Shown: positions 12,949-19,903 of the stretch, piece by piece | How the letters are laid out: each line of letters starts with the position of its first letter | How positions within the stretch are numbered: the first letter of the stretch is position 1 | Origin: Sacculina carcini | Lineage: Eukaryota; Arthropoda; Thecostraca; Sacculinidae | Length of the DNA stretch: 64,000 nucleotides | Assembly: GCA_916048095.2 (NCBI GenBank) | Contig: OU696576.1 | Coordinates: forward strand, 9,987,488 to 10,051,487 | Direction of reading: 5' to 3' | Notes under the pieces: generated by a model | What the model was told of the DNA's origin: nothing | The model's input: the letters and a program-made list of their open reading frames with translations, nothing else | The model's database searches: none | Made by a program: the position numbers and the translations under genes

Positions 12949-14505
12949 GTGTGTGTGTATGTCTGTGTGTGTGTCTGTCTGTCTGTCTGTGTGTGTCTGT
13001 CTGTCTGTGTGTGTGTCTTTCTGTCTGTCTGTGTGTGTATATATCTGTATGTCTGTCTGTGTGTGTCTGTCTGTCTGTCTGTCTGTCTGTGTGTGTCTGT
13101 CTGTCTGTCTGTGTCTGTCTGTCTGTGTGTGTCTGTCTGTCTGTCTGTCTATCTGTCTGTCTGTGTGTATGTCTTTCTGTCTGTCTGTGTGAAGCGGCGT
13201 CATACTCAGTTTGATTGCTGTCAGGTTATCAGCAACGAACGCGCTTGGTTAACTCGGCTTATGTGCTATGTTGTGACAAATTGGTTTATAATGTCATGTT
13301 GCATCCTGTGTTATTCTGGGTCGTGTGTCATGTTTTATGCTGCGTCACATTGTGTGTGGTTTGTCACATAAGCATTACATTACATTAGCATTACATTACA
13401 TTACATTTGTCTGCGTCATGCGTGATGTTCTGTACGTGCGGGTGTGAGTAGTTTTTACTGGACGCTGGCAATGAAGATGAGGAGGACGATGATGCAGAAG
13501 ATGTGGAGATGCCGAAGACACTGGGCGACTTGTTTGAATCCTTGGCTGGCGCCGTGTTCATGGACTCCGGCATGTCGCTCGACCGAGTCTGGGCCGTCTT
13601 CTACCCGATGATGAAGCGCGAGATCGGTGAGTCTTGGCCACGGGGACTTCTGTCTGTCTGCTGGTGTAATATCAGTGTAATACTGCGTGTCGTGCACAGT
13701 ACAACACATGATGTTTGTGTAGTTGTTGTCGGTGTTTTCTTGTTGAAATTGTGTGTGTGTGTCATCGTACTGGCTTGCCGGCTGAGAAAAGACTCGTCGT
13801 GAATGTTTTCCCATGCTATATTGCCGGAAATATTTTGCATCAATTGCTTAATACGAAACACGAAATATCGTTTGTTTTCAGAGGAATTCAGCAACAACAT
13901 CCCCATGTCGCCCATTCGAGAACTTCTGGAGATGGAACCCGAGACAGCCAAGTTCAGGTAGTGTATTTGCTGAGTGATTTTGATTGTGTGCGTATATATA
14001 TGTGTGTGTGTGTGATTGGCGTTTGAGCTTTATGTGGTTGATTGGTTGTTAGAATTGTGTGTAACTGTCTGAACTGTGTGTGCTTGTCTGTGTGTGCTCC
14101 TGTATGTGACGGTGTGAGCCTGAGGGGTGGTGTTCTAGGGATGATCGTGGCGCGAGGTCTTGTATGTGACGGTGTGAGCGTGAGGGGTGGTGTTCCAGGG
14201 ATGATCGTGGCGCGAGGTCTTGTAGGTGCGCATGAGTTAGTGACGCCTGGCTGTGCAGTTCGAGTTGTTTTGAGTCGTGCAGTGTCACGTGCTGGCGCGT
14301 GATTTTGCTGTGCTGCAGGAAGCCGGAGCGGTGCGTGGACGGCAAGGTGCGCGTGACGGTCGATGTGTTCGGCAAGGGCGTGTTCAGCGGTGTGGGACGC
14401 AACTGCCGCGTGGCCAAGAGAACGGCAGCCAAGCGGGCGTTGCGAGCACTGCGCCGGGGCTCGAGACGACACGCACAACGCGTGCACAACATATTTTACG
14501 ACTAA
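2686..14505 (+). CDS. DICER1: Dicer (RNase III endoribonuclease), C-terminal 1531 residues, 18 exons
   Basis: Dicer cleaves double-stranded RNA and hairpin precursors into small RNAs in the cytoplasm. Exons with GT-AG borders and matching phase: 2686-2804, 2929-3160, 3635-3789, 4322-4499, 4718-4931, 5832-6064, 6495-6708, 8289-8473, 8790-8968, 9149-9396, 9623-9778, 10186-11384, 11496-11771, 11858-12203, 12677-12900, 13452-13626, 13882-13957, 14319-14505. Together they give 4596 nt, an exact number of codons ending in TAA. Domains in order: end of helicase C, dimerisation fold, platform/PAZ, acidic linker, RNase IIIa, RNase IIIb, dsRBD. The collinear match to animal Dicer is continuous, and one-for-one in length at several joins. 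The DExD/H half lies upstream of the window. The 5832 start of exon 6 is chosen because the only donor in exon 5 is in phase 1; the AG at 5857 would break the frame. All four pairs of RNase III acidic residues are kept, so the gene looks functional. Confidence 0.95.
3635..4931 (+). CDS. DICER1: Dicer dimerisation (DUF283, dsRBD-like) segment
   Basis: Three exons, 3635-3789, 4322-4499 and 4718-4931. Recognisable stretches are [52 protein letters not shown] and [12 protein letters not shown]. With the donor at 4500 (not the alternative at 4491) the spacing between NSP and RLA is 13 residues, as in vertebrate Dicer. Confidence 0.9.
3805..3978. repeat. 12-bp minisatellite in Dicer intron 3
   Basis: About 14 copies of TCATCATTTGTC with small changes. 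Because the unit is a multiple of three it leaves long spurious reading frames on the - strand (NDET repeats), which are not genes. Confidence 0.93.
5562..5614. repeat. (GT)n microsatellite, about 26 units
   Basis: Uninterrupted GT dinucleotides in the intron between Dicer exons 5 and 6. Confidence 0.97.
5686..5805. repeat. 60-bp tandem duplication in Dicer intron 5
   Basis: Two adjacent 60-bp copies (5686-5745, 5746-5805), each containing ACCAGCCATGTTT and GACTATGTCGCTTCTGA, differing at only a few positions. It ends about 27 bp before the exon 6 acceptor. Confidence 0.9.
5832..9396 (+). CDS. DICER1: Dicer platform and PAZ segment
   Basis: Exons 5832-6064, 6495-6708, 8289-8473, 8790-8968 and 9149-9396. 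The platform shows [10 protein letters not shown] and [15 protein letters not shown] shows [44 protein letters not shown], and then KQILVPELC and [10 protein letters not shown]. This part anchors the 2-nt 3' overhang of precursor RNAs. The introns here are the most repeat-loaded of the gene: 6709-8288 is nearly all minisatellite. Confidence 0.92.
6150..6378 (-). mobile_element. tRNA-derived SINE-like element (tRNA-like head 6308-6378)
   Basis: Read on the - strand, 6378-6308 gives a tRNA-like sequence with an A box (TAGCCGAGTGGCTA) and a B box (GGTTCGATTCC). The seven-base acceptor arms can pair, with G-U wobbles. The T arm is perfect, but the anticodon stem does not fold cleanly, which argues for a SINE head or tRNA pseudogene rather than a working tRNA. 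The GC-rich sequence from about 6300 down to 6150 would be the SINE body. It lies antisense in the intron between Dicer exons 6 and 7. Confidence 0.55.
6713..7225. repeat. GT-rich array with a repeated AAATGTTTCCATAATGTAAT block
   Basis: The block (often extended by GTAAGTG) recurs about nine times, separated by (GT)n of varying length. It starts directly after the exon 7 donor at 6709. The repeats create CA-frame ORFs on the - strand that are not genes. Confidence 0.93.
7226..8260. repeat. 26-bp and 19-bp minisatellite in Dicer intron 7
   Basis: About 1 kb of units such as TTGTGTTAATGTTACGTTAT with TAGCAG or TAACAG. Full 26-bp units are mixed with shorter units lacking the TTAATG segment (GTGTTACGATATTAACAG). 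It ends about 30 bp before the exon 8 acceptor. Confidence 0.93.
9091..9146. repeat. (TG)n microsatellite abutting Dicer exon 10 acceptor
   Basis: About 27 TG units run directly into TCAG|CTACGTTAACC. There is no pyrimidine tract between the repeat and the AG. Confidence 0.95.
9623..11016 (+). CDS. DICER1: Dicer acidic/low-complexity linker between PAZ and RNase IIIa
   Basis: Exon 9623-9778 begins after TAG at 9622 and reads through [11 protein letters not shown], the end of the conserved pre-linker. Exon 10186-11384 opens with about 280 residues rich in Asp, Glu, Ser and Thr (for example [25 protein letters not shown]). Such a disordered insertion is usual between PAZ and RNase IIIa but is not conserved in sequence. 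No domain is visible in it. Confidence 0.85.
11017..11771 (+). CDS. DICER1: Dicer RNase IIIa domain
   Basis: The end of exon 10186-11384 plus exon 11496-11771. The signature [15 protein letters not shown] carries the first catalytic Glu and Asp; [20 protein letters not shown] follows. [16 protein letters not shown] supplies the second Asp/Glu pair. The insert between the two halves is short compared with the large acidic insert of vertebrate Dicer. Confidence 0.94.
11858..13957 (+). CDS. DICER1: Dicer RNase IIIb domain
   Basis: Exons 11858-12203, 12677-12900, 13452-13626 and 13882-13957. [17 protein letters not shown] is the signature, split by an intron immediately before the Asp. [19 protein letters not shown] and [19 protein letters not shown] complete the domain with the second acidic pair intact. 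[13 protein letters not shown] is the conserved lead into the dsRBD. Confidence 0.95.
12904..13194. repeat. (TCTG)n / (GT)n compound microsatellite in Dicer intron 15
   Basis: About 290 bp of TCTG and TGTG units beginning immediately after the exon 15 donor at 12901. All ORFs across it are low-complexity artefacts. Confidence 0.95.
14101..14220. repeat. 60-bp tandem duplication in last Dicer intron
   Basis: Two copies (14101-14160, 14161-14220) beginning TGTATGTGACGGTGTGAGC and differing at two positions. About 100 bp separate it from the last exon. Confidence 0.95.
14319..14505 (+). CDS. DICER1: Dicer C-terminal dsRNA-binding domain
   Basis: The last exon follows TGCTGCAG at 14318. [20 protein letters not shown], then [15 protein letters not shown], is the second half of a dsRBD, with the basic helix that contacts RNA. 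It ends in a short basic tail and TAA at 14503. Confidence 0.93.
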
Positions 14506-14572
14506 CAGTTGCAGTGTATCCGATCACATGATCTCGATCTCGATCGCCGCACAAATTATCACTGTTTATCGG

Positions 14573-14578
14573 TTTATT
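14573..14578 (-). terminator. candidate polyadenylation signal for the PHLDB-like gene
   Basis: TTTATT on +, that is AATAAA on -, about 680 bp past the PHLDB stop and 68 bp past the Dicer stop. I saw no AATAAA on the - strand nearer to the PHLDB stop. Use of this site would carry the PHLDB transcript into the Dicer 3' UTR. Confidence 0.35.
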
Positions 14579-15032
14579 TAGAAGACAGGCGTTTGGCCCG
14601 GCGCGCTCTATGAAAACATGAGCTATTATTTTAACAAGAGATTTCAGCAGCTTGATTGGCTGGCATTGTTGTGCGTGTTTGCTGAGTTTTCCCGTTGAAC
14701 TTGGTCGAGGTGCCGCGAAACACAGGGCACGTGATTATTGTGATGGCCAGTGTGTGTGTGTTACATGAATCGCATTTTTAAATCAAGTTAGTTGTATTGT
14801 TGTGTTGCTCGTGGTTGACGAGATTTGAGAGTTGTATATTGAACTCGCTTGCTGCACAAATTGTTCACTGCGAGGTGCCCGTTCAGGCGGCGAAACGTGT
14901 GATTTCTGTGCCTACGTGATACTTGCTTGATACTCGCCATTACAAAGCTCCATGATAACAGCGCGTGTACTCACAATAACACCACGGATTCACCGACAAC
15001 TACATACAATATGCGGTAAGAAAATAGTAAAA

Positions 15033-15115
15033 AATAAACACTCCATGAACTGAGTACACATTCGGCGGACCCACGCGAAAAGAGGTACGGCAAACTCAAT
15101 TCAGCATACAATAAA
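15033..15115 (+). terminator. candidate polyadenylation signals for Dicer
   Basis: AATAAA at 15033-15038 and again at 15110-15115, about 530 and 605 bp beyond the Dicer stop. No earlier AATAAA was seen on + after 14505. The stretch 14506-15258 between the two convergent stops holds no other gene. Confidence 0.45.
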
Positions 15116-15258
15116 AATACTGTACAGTCGAATGTGCGATGTTGACGGAATTACAGAGTTGTATGTTCGAGCGATGTTGAACACATTTTCGAACACAAAT
15201 CAGCTGTGTGTATTTATGTATGTGTGTGTGTTTGTATGAGGAGGACGACGGCAATAGA

Positions 15259-18200
15259 CTAGTGGTTACAGTAGGACGAGAGGTAGCCCTCGGCACCTGT
15301 CATCACCACGTCCACCCAGATCCTCATGCTAGCTGCGCTGGCTGCCATCAACGTGAACAATCGACCAGTGGTCTTCACGCAGAACGTGCAGGCCGGCTTG
15401 TGCGCGCGCCGCCGCTTCGTGTGGTCCACATACACCTCCTCGATGGCGCCGAAATGAGCGCCCCCTCGCACGCGCCGCTCGCCACTGTCGCCGTAGTAGA
15501 GCAGCGCGCGAGTGTCCCGCGCGCGCTCGAACACGAACCAGCGCCGTCGCCAGCGAGCCAGTCCTCCGCCGCCGCCGCCGCCGCTCAACTTCAACAAGAA
15601 GCCGCGACACGACGACGCCGTCACTTGCACGTCGGAGTGCGAGTCCAGCTGATGCGCGGCAGACTCGATGTGCGCGCGCAGGTCCAGCCGCGAGTCTGCT
15701 ATAGGCAGATAGCGTGTGAGTGGTCTCTGCTGTTGCTGCTGTCGACACAAACTGGCCCTGCTTCTGCGACAAGCAGACTGCACGGCCGGCTGTTCGACGC
15801 CTTCAAACACGGACGACACGTCGGACACGGGACGAGCGCGACCTGCGTCATGAACAGCAGTGGTGGCGGTGTGCTGGTCGTCGTTGACCGCCGTACTGCA
15901 AGATTCAACAGCCGCACTTGCTGCCGGTTCTGACTGCGACGAGTCGCCGCCTCCAACAGAGTCGAGCGAGTCGCGACGAGTGACCGTCTGAGCGCCTGTC
16001 TGCTGTCCTCGTCCGGTACTTGCTACAGTCGCCGGCTGCTGCTTGGTTGCATCTTTGAGTCGTTCTGCAACGTTTTCGTCCTGGTCGACTGCCTGAGACG
16101 CCTGCTGATCCACCACAATGTTGAGTTTCTTGTGGCAGTGCCTGAGAGTAGAAGGGCTGTCGCAGCTGGTCTCAATAGCAGAGTCGGTCGTGCCGTCATG
16201 CACCGCGCCCGTTGCATCAGTTTGATTGCCAAGCAGTTGCAAGTGGTGGAGACGAGCTTCAATGTATTCGTTGCTGATATATTCGGTGTCTGAGGACAGC
16301 TCGTACTCGTCTTGAACGCTCGTTTCTGTGACGAGCACATTGTCGACGGGATATGCTAGTTGGCTGAGCTGGCGCTTCATGTCGCGCAGGCTGTCTCGCT
16401 CCAGACACATCTGCCTCAATATCTCCTGTCGTTTCATTTCCAGTTGGCTGGCATCTGAACGAATTCCTTCGACCAAGTTCTTTTGTTGACGCTTGATATC
16501 GGCGATTTTTTCTTTCAAATCGGCTATTTGTTTGTCTGTTAGTGATAAAGACGCCACCATTTCTTCCTTGTCGGTTTCCCAAACAGCCTCGGCTTCCATG
16601 AACTGAAATTCTGTGTCCTCGTGAAGTTTGCGTTCATGCTCGACGACACCCCTCTGTTCCTTCAGCTTATCCGCAATGAGAGATTTCTTCTCTTGAGAAC
16701 CGCTGAATGCATTATAGGAGTCTTCCAACTCTTTGAGGCAGGTATCAGCGTCGTGCATTCGAGACTCCAGAATCTCGATTTCCCGAGAGAATATTTGGCG
16801 CTGAAGTTGGCAATTTTTGGTGGCCAGTTCAAGCGATGACCTTTGCTTGTCGGCACTCTCGTCTATACTCTCGATTTTCTCGAGACAAACTTCTATCTCT
16901 CCGTCTAGCAAAGCATGTTCCACCTCCACTTGGCGAATGGTCTCCGATTCCTGATGCTCCAGTTCAAGTTTCGAGTCGCGCAATTCGGAAATATGCTTAT
17001 AGCTGAGTATTTTTTCTTTCTTAAGTTGTTCATAGGCCTCTACATTTTCTAGACGATTTCGCTGCTGGCGCGATTCAGTTGTGCATACATTGATGTATTC
17101 GGGTCCTCCATCATAAACGTCTATCGTACCAACTGGATCTTCCCCCTTCGAATAAGCATACAATGCATTATTGACAGTCATAGGCGACAGTTGGTCAGGT
17201 GAGTGTTGGCACGAGAGAATGTGCTCGTCACGTTGTATTGCTGCCATTGTTTCTCTGTCTATGCCACTGTTCACATAGCACGCACTCGAATCATGTGAAT
17301 CGCTCGACTGAAAGGCCGAGTTGTTCGTGTGGGCGACGCAGCAAGTCTTCGTCATACGCGCGCATTCGCCGTTAGAAAAAGTAAATGGATTTTGAGTATC
17401 ATTGAGTATGAGGCAGTGGTCGGGCGATTGTGAAGTGGATGAATTACTCTGAGCTCTGTTGAGAGTTGTGCGAATTCGAGTTCTTGGACTACGCGGGATC
17501 GTGCCGCTATCATCCTGAATTCTACCGTGGATAGACGTATCCAACGAGCTGACCTGAAGACTCAACGGTGACGAAGGATCCTTGGCCAGCGATCCATTGG
17601 TCTTTATCCTGGTGTGAGAGTTGGGTGATATGGATTGACGATGAACGACGGCTGTTGTAGTCAATGGCCGGAACTCTGCACTAACACTGCCCAAATTCTG
17701 CTTCGATTCATCACCGCACTCCGGAGACTCGCACTTGCATGCCACTTTCGTGCTATTACTATGCGCATCAACGTTACAGTTAACATCCCTCAAACCTGCC
17801 TTTTCACTCGATGGTCGACATTCAGACGCCGATGGAGAGAAGGGAGCATACGAAATGCCTGATGCGGACATCGGCGGAACGTTCTCATATGACTGAAGTA
17901 TCCCGGCCGGTTCGTGACTGTTATAATCAGCTCTTTCAACACAACCTCCATCGGAACGATAACTCATTTCAAAGTACTGGGGGTTGTCACAAGCGTACAC
18001 CTGGGCCCAATCAGGTGCCCCTGCAGCGGGAAGGCTCAATCTGTCCGGACTAGACATAAATCCCTGCGGGCACATGTATTTGAAATGGTATGAGCGGCCA
18101 AAGCATATCATGGAGCCTCTTTGAAGGACATGCGGCTCAGTGCACCGTAAGCCATCAATAGTTGTGGCGGCAGCGTGTGACACCAGCACAATTCGTTCGG

Positions 18201-18570
18201 GAGAACACACAAACTTCGCATGGTTCCTTTCTACTCCAGCTCCTTCAATGGGAATGTCTGGAGGTTTATCTTTATCAGGTGTACCTACTATTATTGTTCC
18301 TGAGATAGGAAGCTGTAGAAACGATACAGAACAATTTGATCGAGAGGTTCCGTAGTTGACCAAGTGAGGACCACTCACCTCTGAGCATAGGCTGGGCTCA
18401 CTCAATGGATCAGAATTTCTCTTGGAATTCGCATGTTTGGATAATCCAGACCACCTCGGTGGAGATGTGTGTATTAGCGGTTTCCAAACCGGTTGCTCAG
18501 ATGCAAGACTCGAAGTTGATCTCGTGGAACAAGCACTACTCTCAGCCATTATGCATCTGGCACTGATCAC
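15259..18570 (-). CDS. PHLDB: Pleckstrin homology-like domain family B (LL5-type) protein, single exon
   Basis: A 1103-residue uninterrupted reading frame. Residues about 68-167 form an FHA domain (GPHLVNYG, IIVGT, NHAKF, TIDGL, GSMICFGRSYHFKY) of the LL5/PHLDB type. Residues about 500-750 are a long charged coiled coil. Residues about 985-1095 are a PH domain ending MRIWVDVVMTGAEGY, a near-diagnostic PHLDB ending, with WRRRWFVFE in strand 2-3. LL5 proteins bind phosphoinositides at the cell cortex and anchor microtubule-capture complexes; that role is inferred from the family. A seven-glycine run (about 997-1003) lengthens the first PH loop. The ATG at 18549 (MAESS) has A at -3 and G at +4 and may be preferred to the one at 18570. 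Vertebrate relatives have many introns, this copy none. It is convergent with Dicer. Confidence 0.9.
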   Translation of the reverse strand: MISARCIMAESSACSTRSTSSLASEQPVWKPLIHTSPPRWSGLSKHANSKRNSDPLSEPSLCSEVSGPHLVNYGTSRSNCSVSFLQLPISGTIIVGTPDKDKPPDIPIEGAGVERNHAKFVCSPERIVLVSHAAATTIDGLRCTEPHVLQRGSMICFGRSYHFKYMCPQGFMSSPDRLSLPAAGAPDWAQVYACDNPQYFEMSYRSDGGCVERADYNSHEPAGILQSYENVPPMSASGISYAPFSPSASECRPSSEKAGLRDVNCNVDAHSNSTKVACKCESPECGDESKQNLGSVSAEFRPLTTTAVVHRQSISPNSHTRIKTNGSLAKDPSSPLSLQVSSLDTSIHGRIQDDSGTIPRSPRTRIRTTLNRAQSNSSTSQSPDHCLILNDTQNPFTFSNGECARMTKTCCVAHTNNSAFQSSDSHDSSACYVNSGIDRETMAAIQRDEHILSCQHSPDQLSPMTVNNALYAYSKGEDPVGTIDVYDGGPEYINVCTTESRQQRNRLENVEAYEQLKKEKILSYKHISELRDSKLELEHQESETIRQVEVEHALLDGEIEVCLEKIESIDESADKQRSSLELATKNCQLQRQIFSREIEILESRMHDADTCLKELEDSYNAFSGSQEKKSLIADKLKEQRGVVEHERKLHEDTEFQFMEAEAVWETDKEEMVASLSLTDKQIADLKEKIADIKRQQKNLVEGIRSDASQLEMKRQEILRQMCLERDSLRDMKRQLSQLAYPVDNVLVTETSVQDEYELSSDTEYISNEYIEARLHHLQLLGNQTDATGAVHDGTTDSAIETSCDSPSTLRHCHKKLNIVVDQQASQAVDQDENVAERLKDATKQQPATVASTGRGQQTGAQTVTRRDSLDSVGGGDSSQSEPAASAAVESCSTAVNDDQHTATTAVHDAGRARPVSDVSSVFEGVEQPAVQSACRRSRASLCRQQQQQRPLTRYLPIADSRLDLRAHIESAAHQLDSHSDVQVTASSCRGFLLKLSGGGGGGGLARWRRRWFVFERARDTRALLYYGDSGERRVRGGAHFGAIEEVYVDHTKRRRAHKPACTFCVKTTGRLFTLMAASAASMRIWVDVVMTGAEGYLSSYCNH

Positions 18571-19903
18571 TCAATAAAGACAATGAGCAATTTCATTATC
18601 AGCACTTCGTTTCAGAACCCAACAAATACATCGGCACGGGCAATACTGATTAATTAGGGAGCTGTTAGTTTTCAAGTTGGTATACAAGTGCGTTTGTTTT
18701 GGCACTGTAAATAAGTGTTTGATTTTGAATATTTTAGCAAAAAATTTTACTTGCGTTCGCTTTTCAAGAATATTACATTTGACAAATTTATGGAGCGAAT
18801 CGTTTTTTCAACTTAATCTCAAATTTCGAACGTAATAGACGCTTGTAATATGTATCTGACGCAACATCTTGTCTTGCCTTGAAGCGCCCTGATGTCGGTT
18901 GTTTCGTTGCGTTTTGTTTGATTGGTTGGAATCAGTAGTATTGTGGAATATTTTAAGGTTAGTTCCATTTTGACTGCTTATAAATTCTCGTTTATTGGTC
19001 TGTGATGTCATTTTACATTTTAGTAGGCTTAATAATTATTTATTAATTAATTATAATTATTATTAATAATTATTATAATTATTATTAATTATTGTGTTTA
19101 TCTATTTTTAGTCTAATTATGTTCATTGTACTCTGTTATTGTGTTCTTCAATCACTCTTCAATGTGTTCTTCTCATTGTGTAAATGTGTTCATTGTGTTA
19201 TTTGAATCGTGTTATATTTATTCATTCATGTGTTCTTTTTATTGTTTCTGTAATAACTGTTTAGCTTTGTCCGCTTGTACATACTGTTTAGCTGCTGCGC
19301 GCCCGTGTATGACAGGCGCTATAACAAATACATTGAATTGAATTGAATTGAATTTAGCAAATGTTCTGGGTGCAACTTCTGCATCCGCATAAATAGCTCG
19401 GTAAAATCTTTTTGACGGATAAATAAACTCAGTATGTGTGTGATATGGTTACATTCATCTGAGGAACCAGTAAACATCAAAATTCTTACCCTGATGATTG
19501 TGCAAAATCAGACATTTAATATGACATAAATAGACGGTGACATAATATGACGGTGTTTGGTACGTGTGCTTGTGCGCACATTCCTGTGCGTGAATGCAAA
19601 ACCAACAGCGTGAATACACGAGCGCAAGTGTAACGGGTCACAAGCACCAGCCCAGACTGACTATCCGGAAACTCGCATTGTGTCAAGCAAATACACACAA
19701 CCATTGGTATACGCACATACGTACACAACTACACACAAAAGTACCAGCACACACGCATACACACGCGAACCAACTTCACACTTAACCGGCCCACAATGCA
19801 CACACATACGTACACTTGTGCGTACGCGCGGTCAAAGGCGCGTGTCACGATCGCTGGTGAGGTGTCGTTACATGGTGAAATATTGTATGTGTTGTGTTTA
19901 CAG
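18571..19903. other. intergenic region between divergent PHLDB and EXOC4 genes
   Basis: AT-rich, no gene seen. It should hold the promoters of both genes, but no element could be identified with confidence. 19020-19100 is an almost pure TTAATTA/AATTATT run. The first EXOC4 exon with the initiator ATG is expected here and was not found. Confidence 0.6.
19225..19357 (+). mobile_element. 3' end of a truncated LINE
   Basis: TGACAGGCGCTATAACAAAT followed by ACATTGAATTGAATTGAATT. The GGCGCTATA..AAATACA motif plus a short tandem tail is a typical 3' terminus of CR1/L2/Rex-like LINEs. The same ending (GGCGCTATACCAAATACACA) closes the decayed LINE at 44.7 kb. The 5' limit is a guess. Confidence 0.6.

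Noticed and set aside
12586..13371. 261-residue Cys/Val/Ser-rich frame
   Set aside because: Only its middle is real (Dicer exon 12677-12900); the rest is translated (TCTG)n microsatellite.
15208..15933. 241-residue + frame opposite the PHLDB-like C-terminus
   Set aside because: It is the shadow of the PH domain exon, and the - frame carries the recognisable domain.
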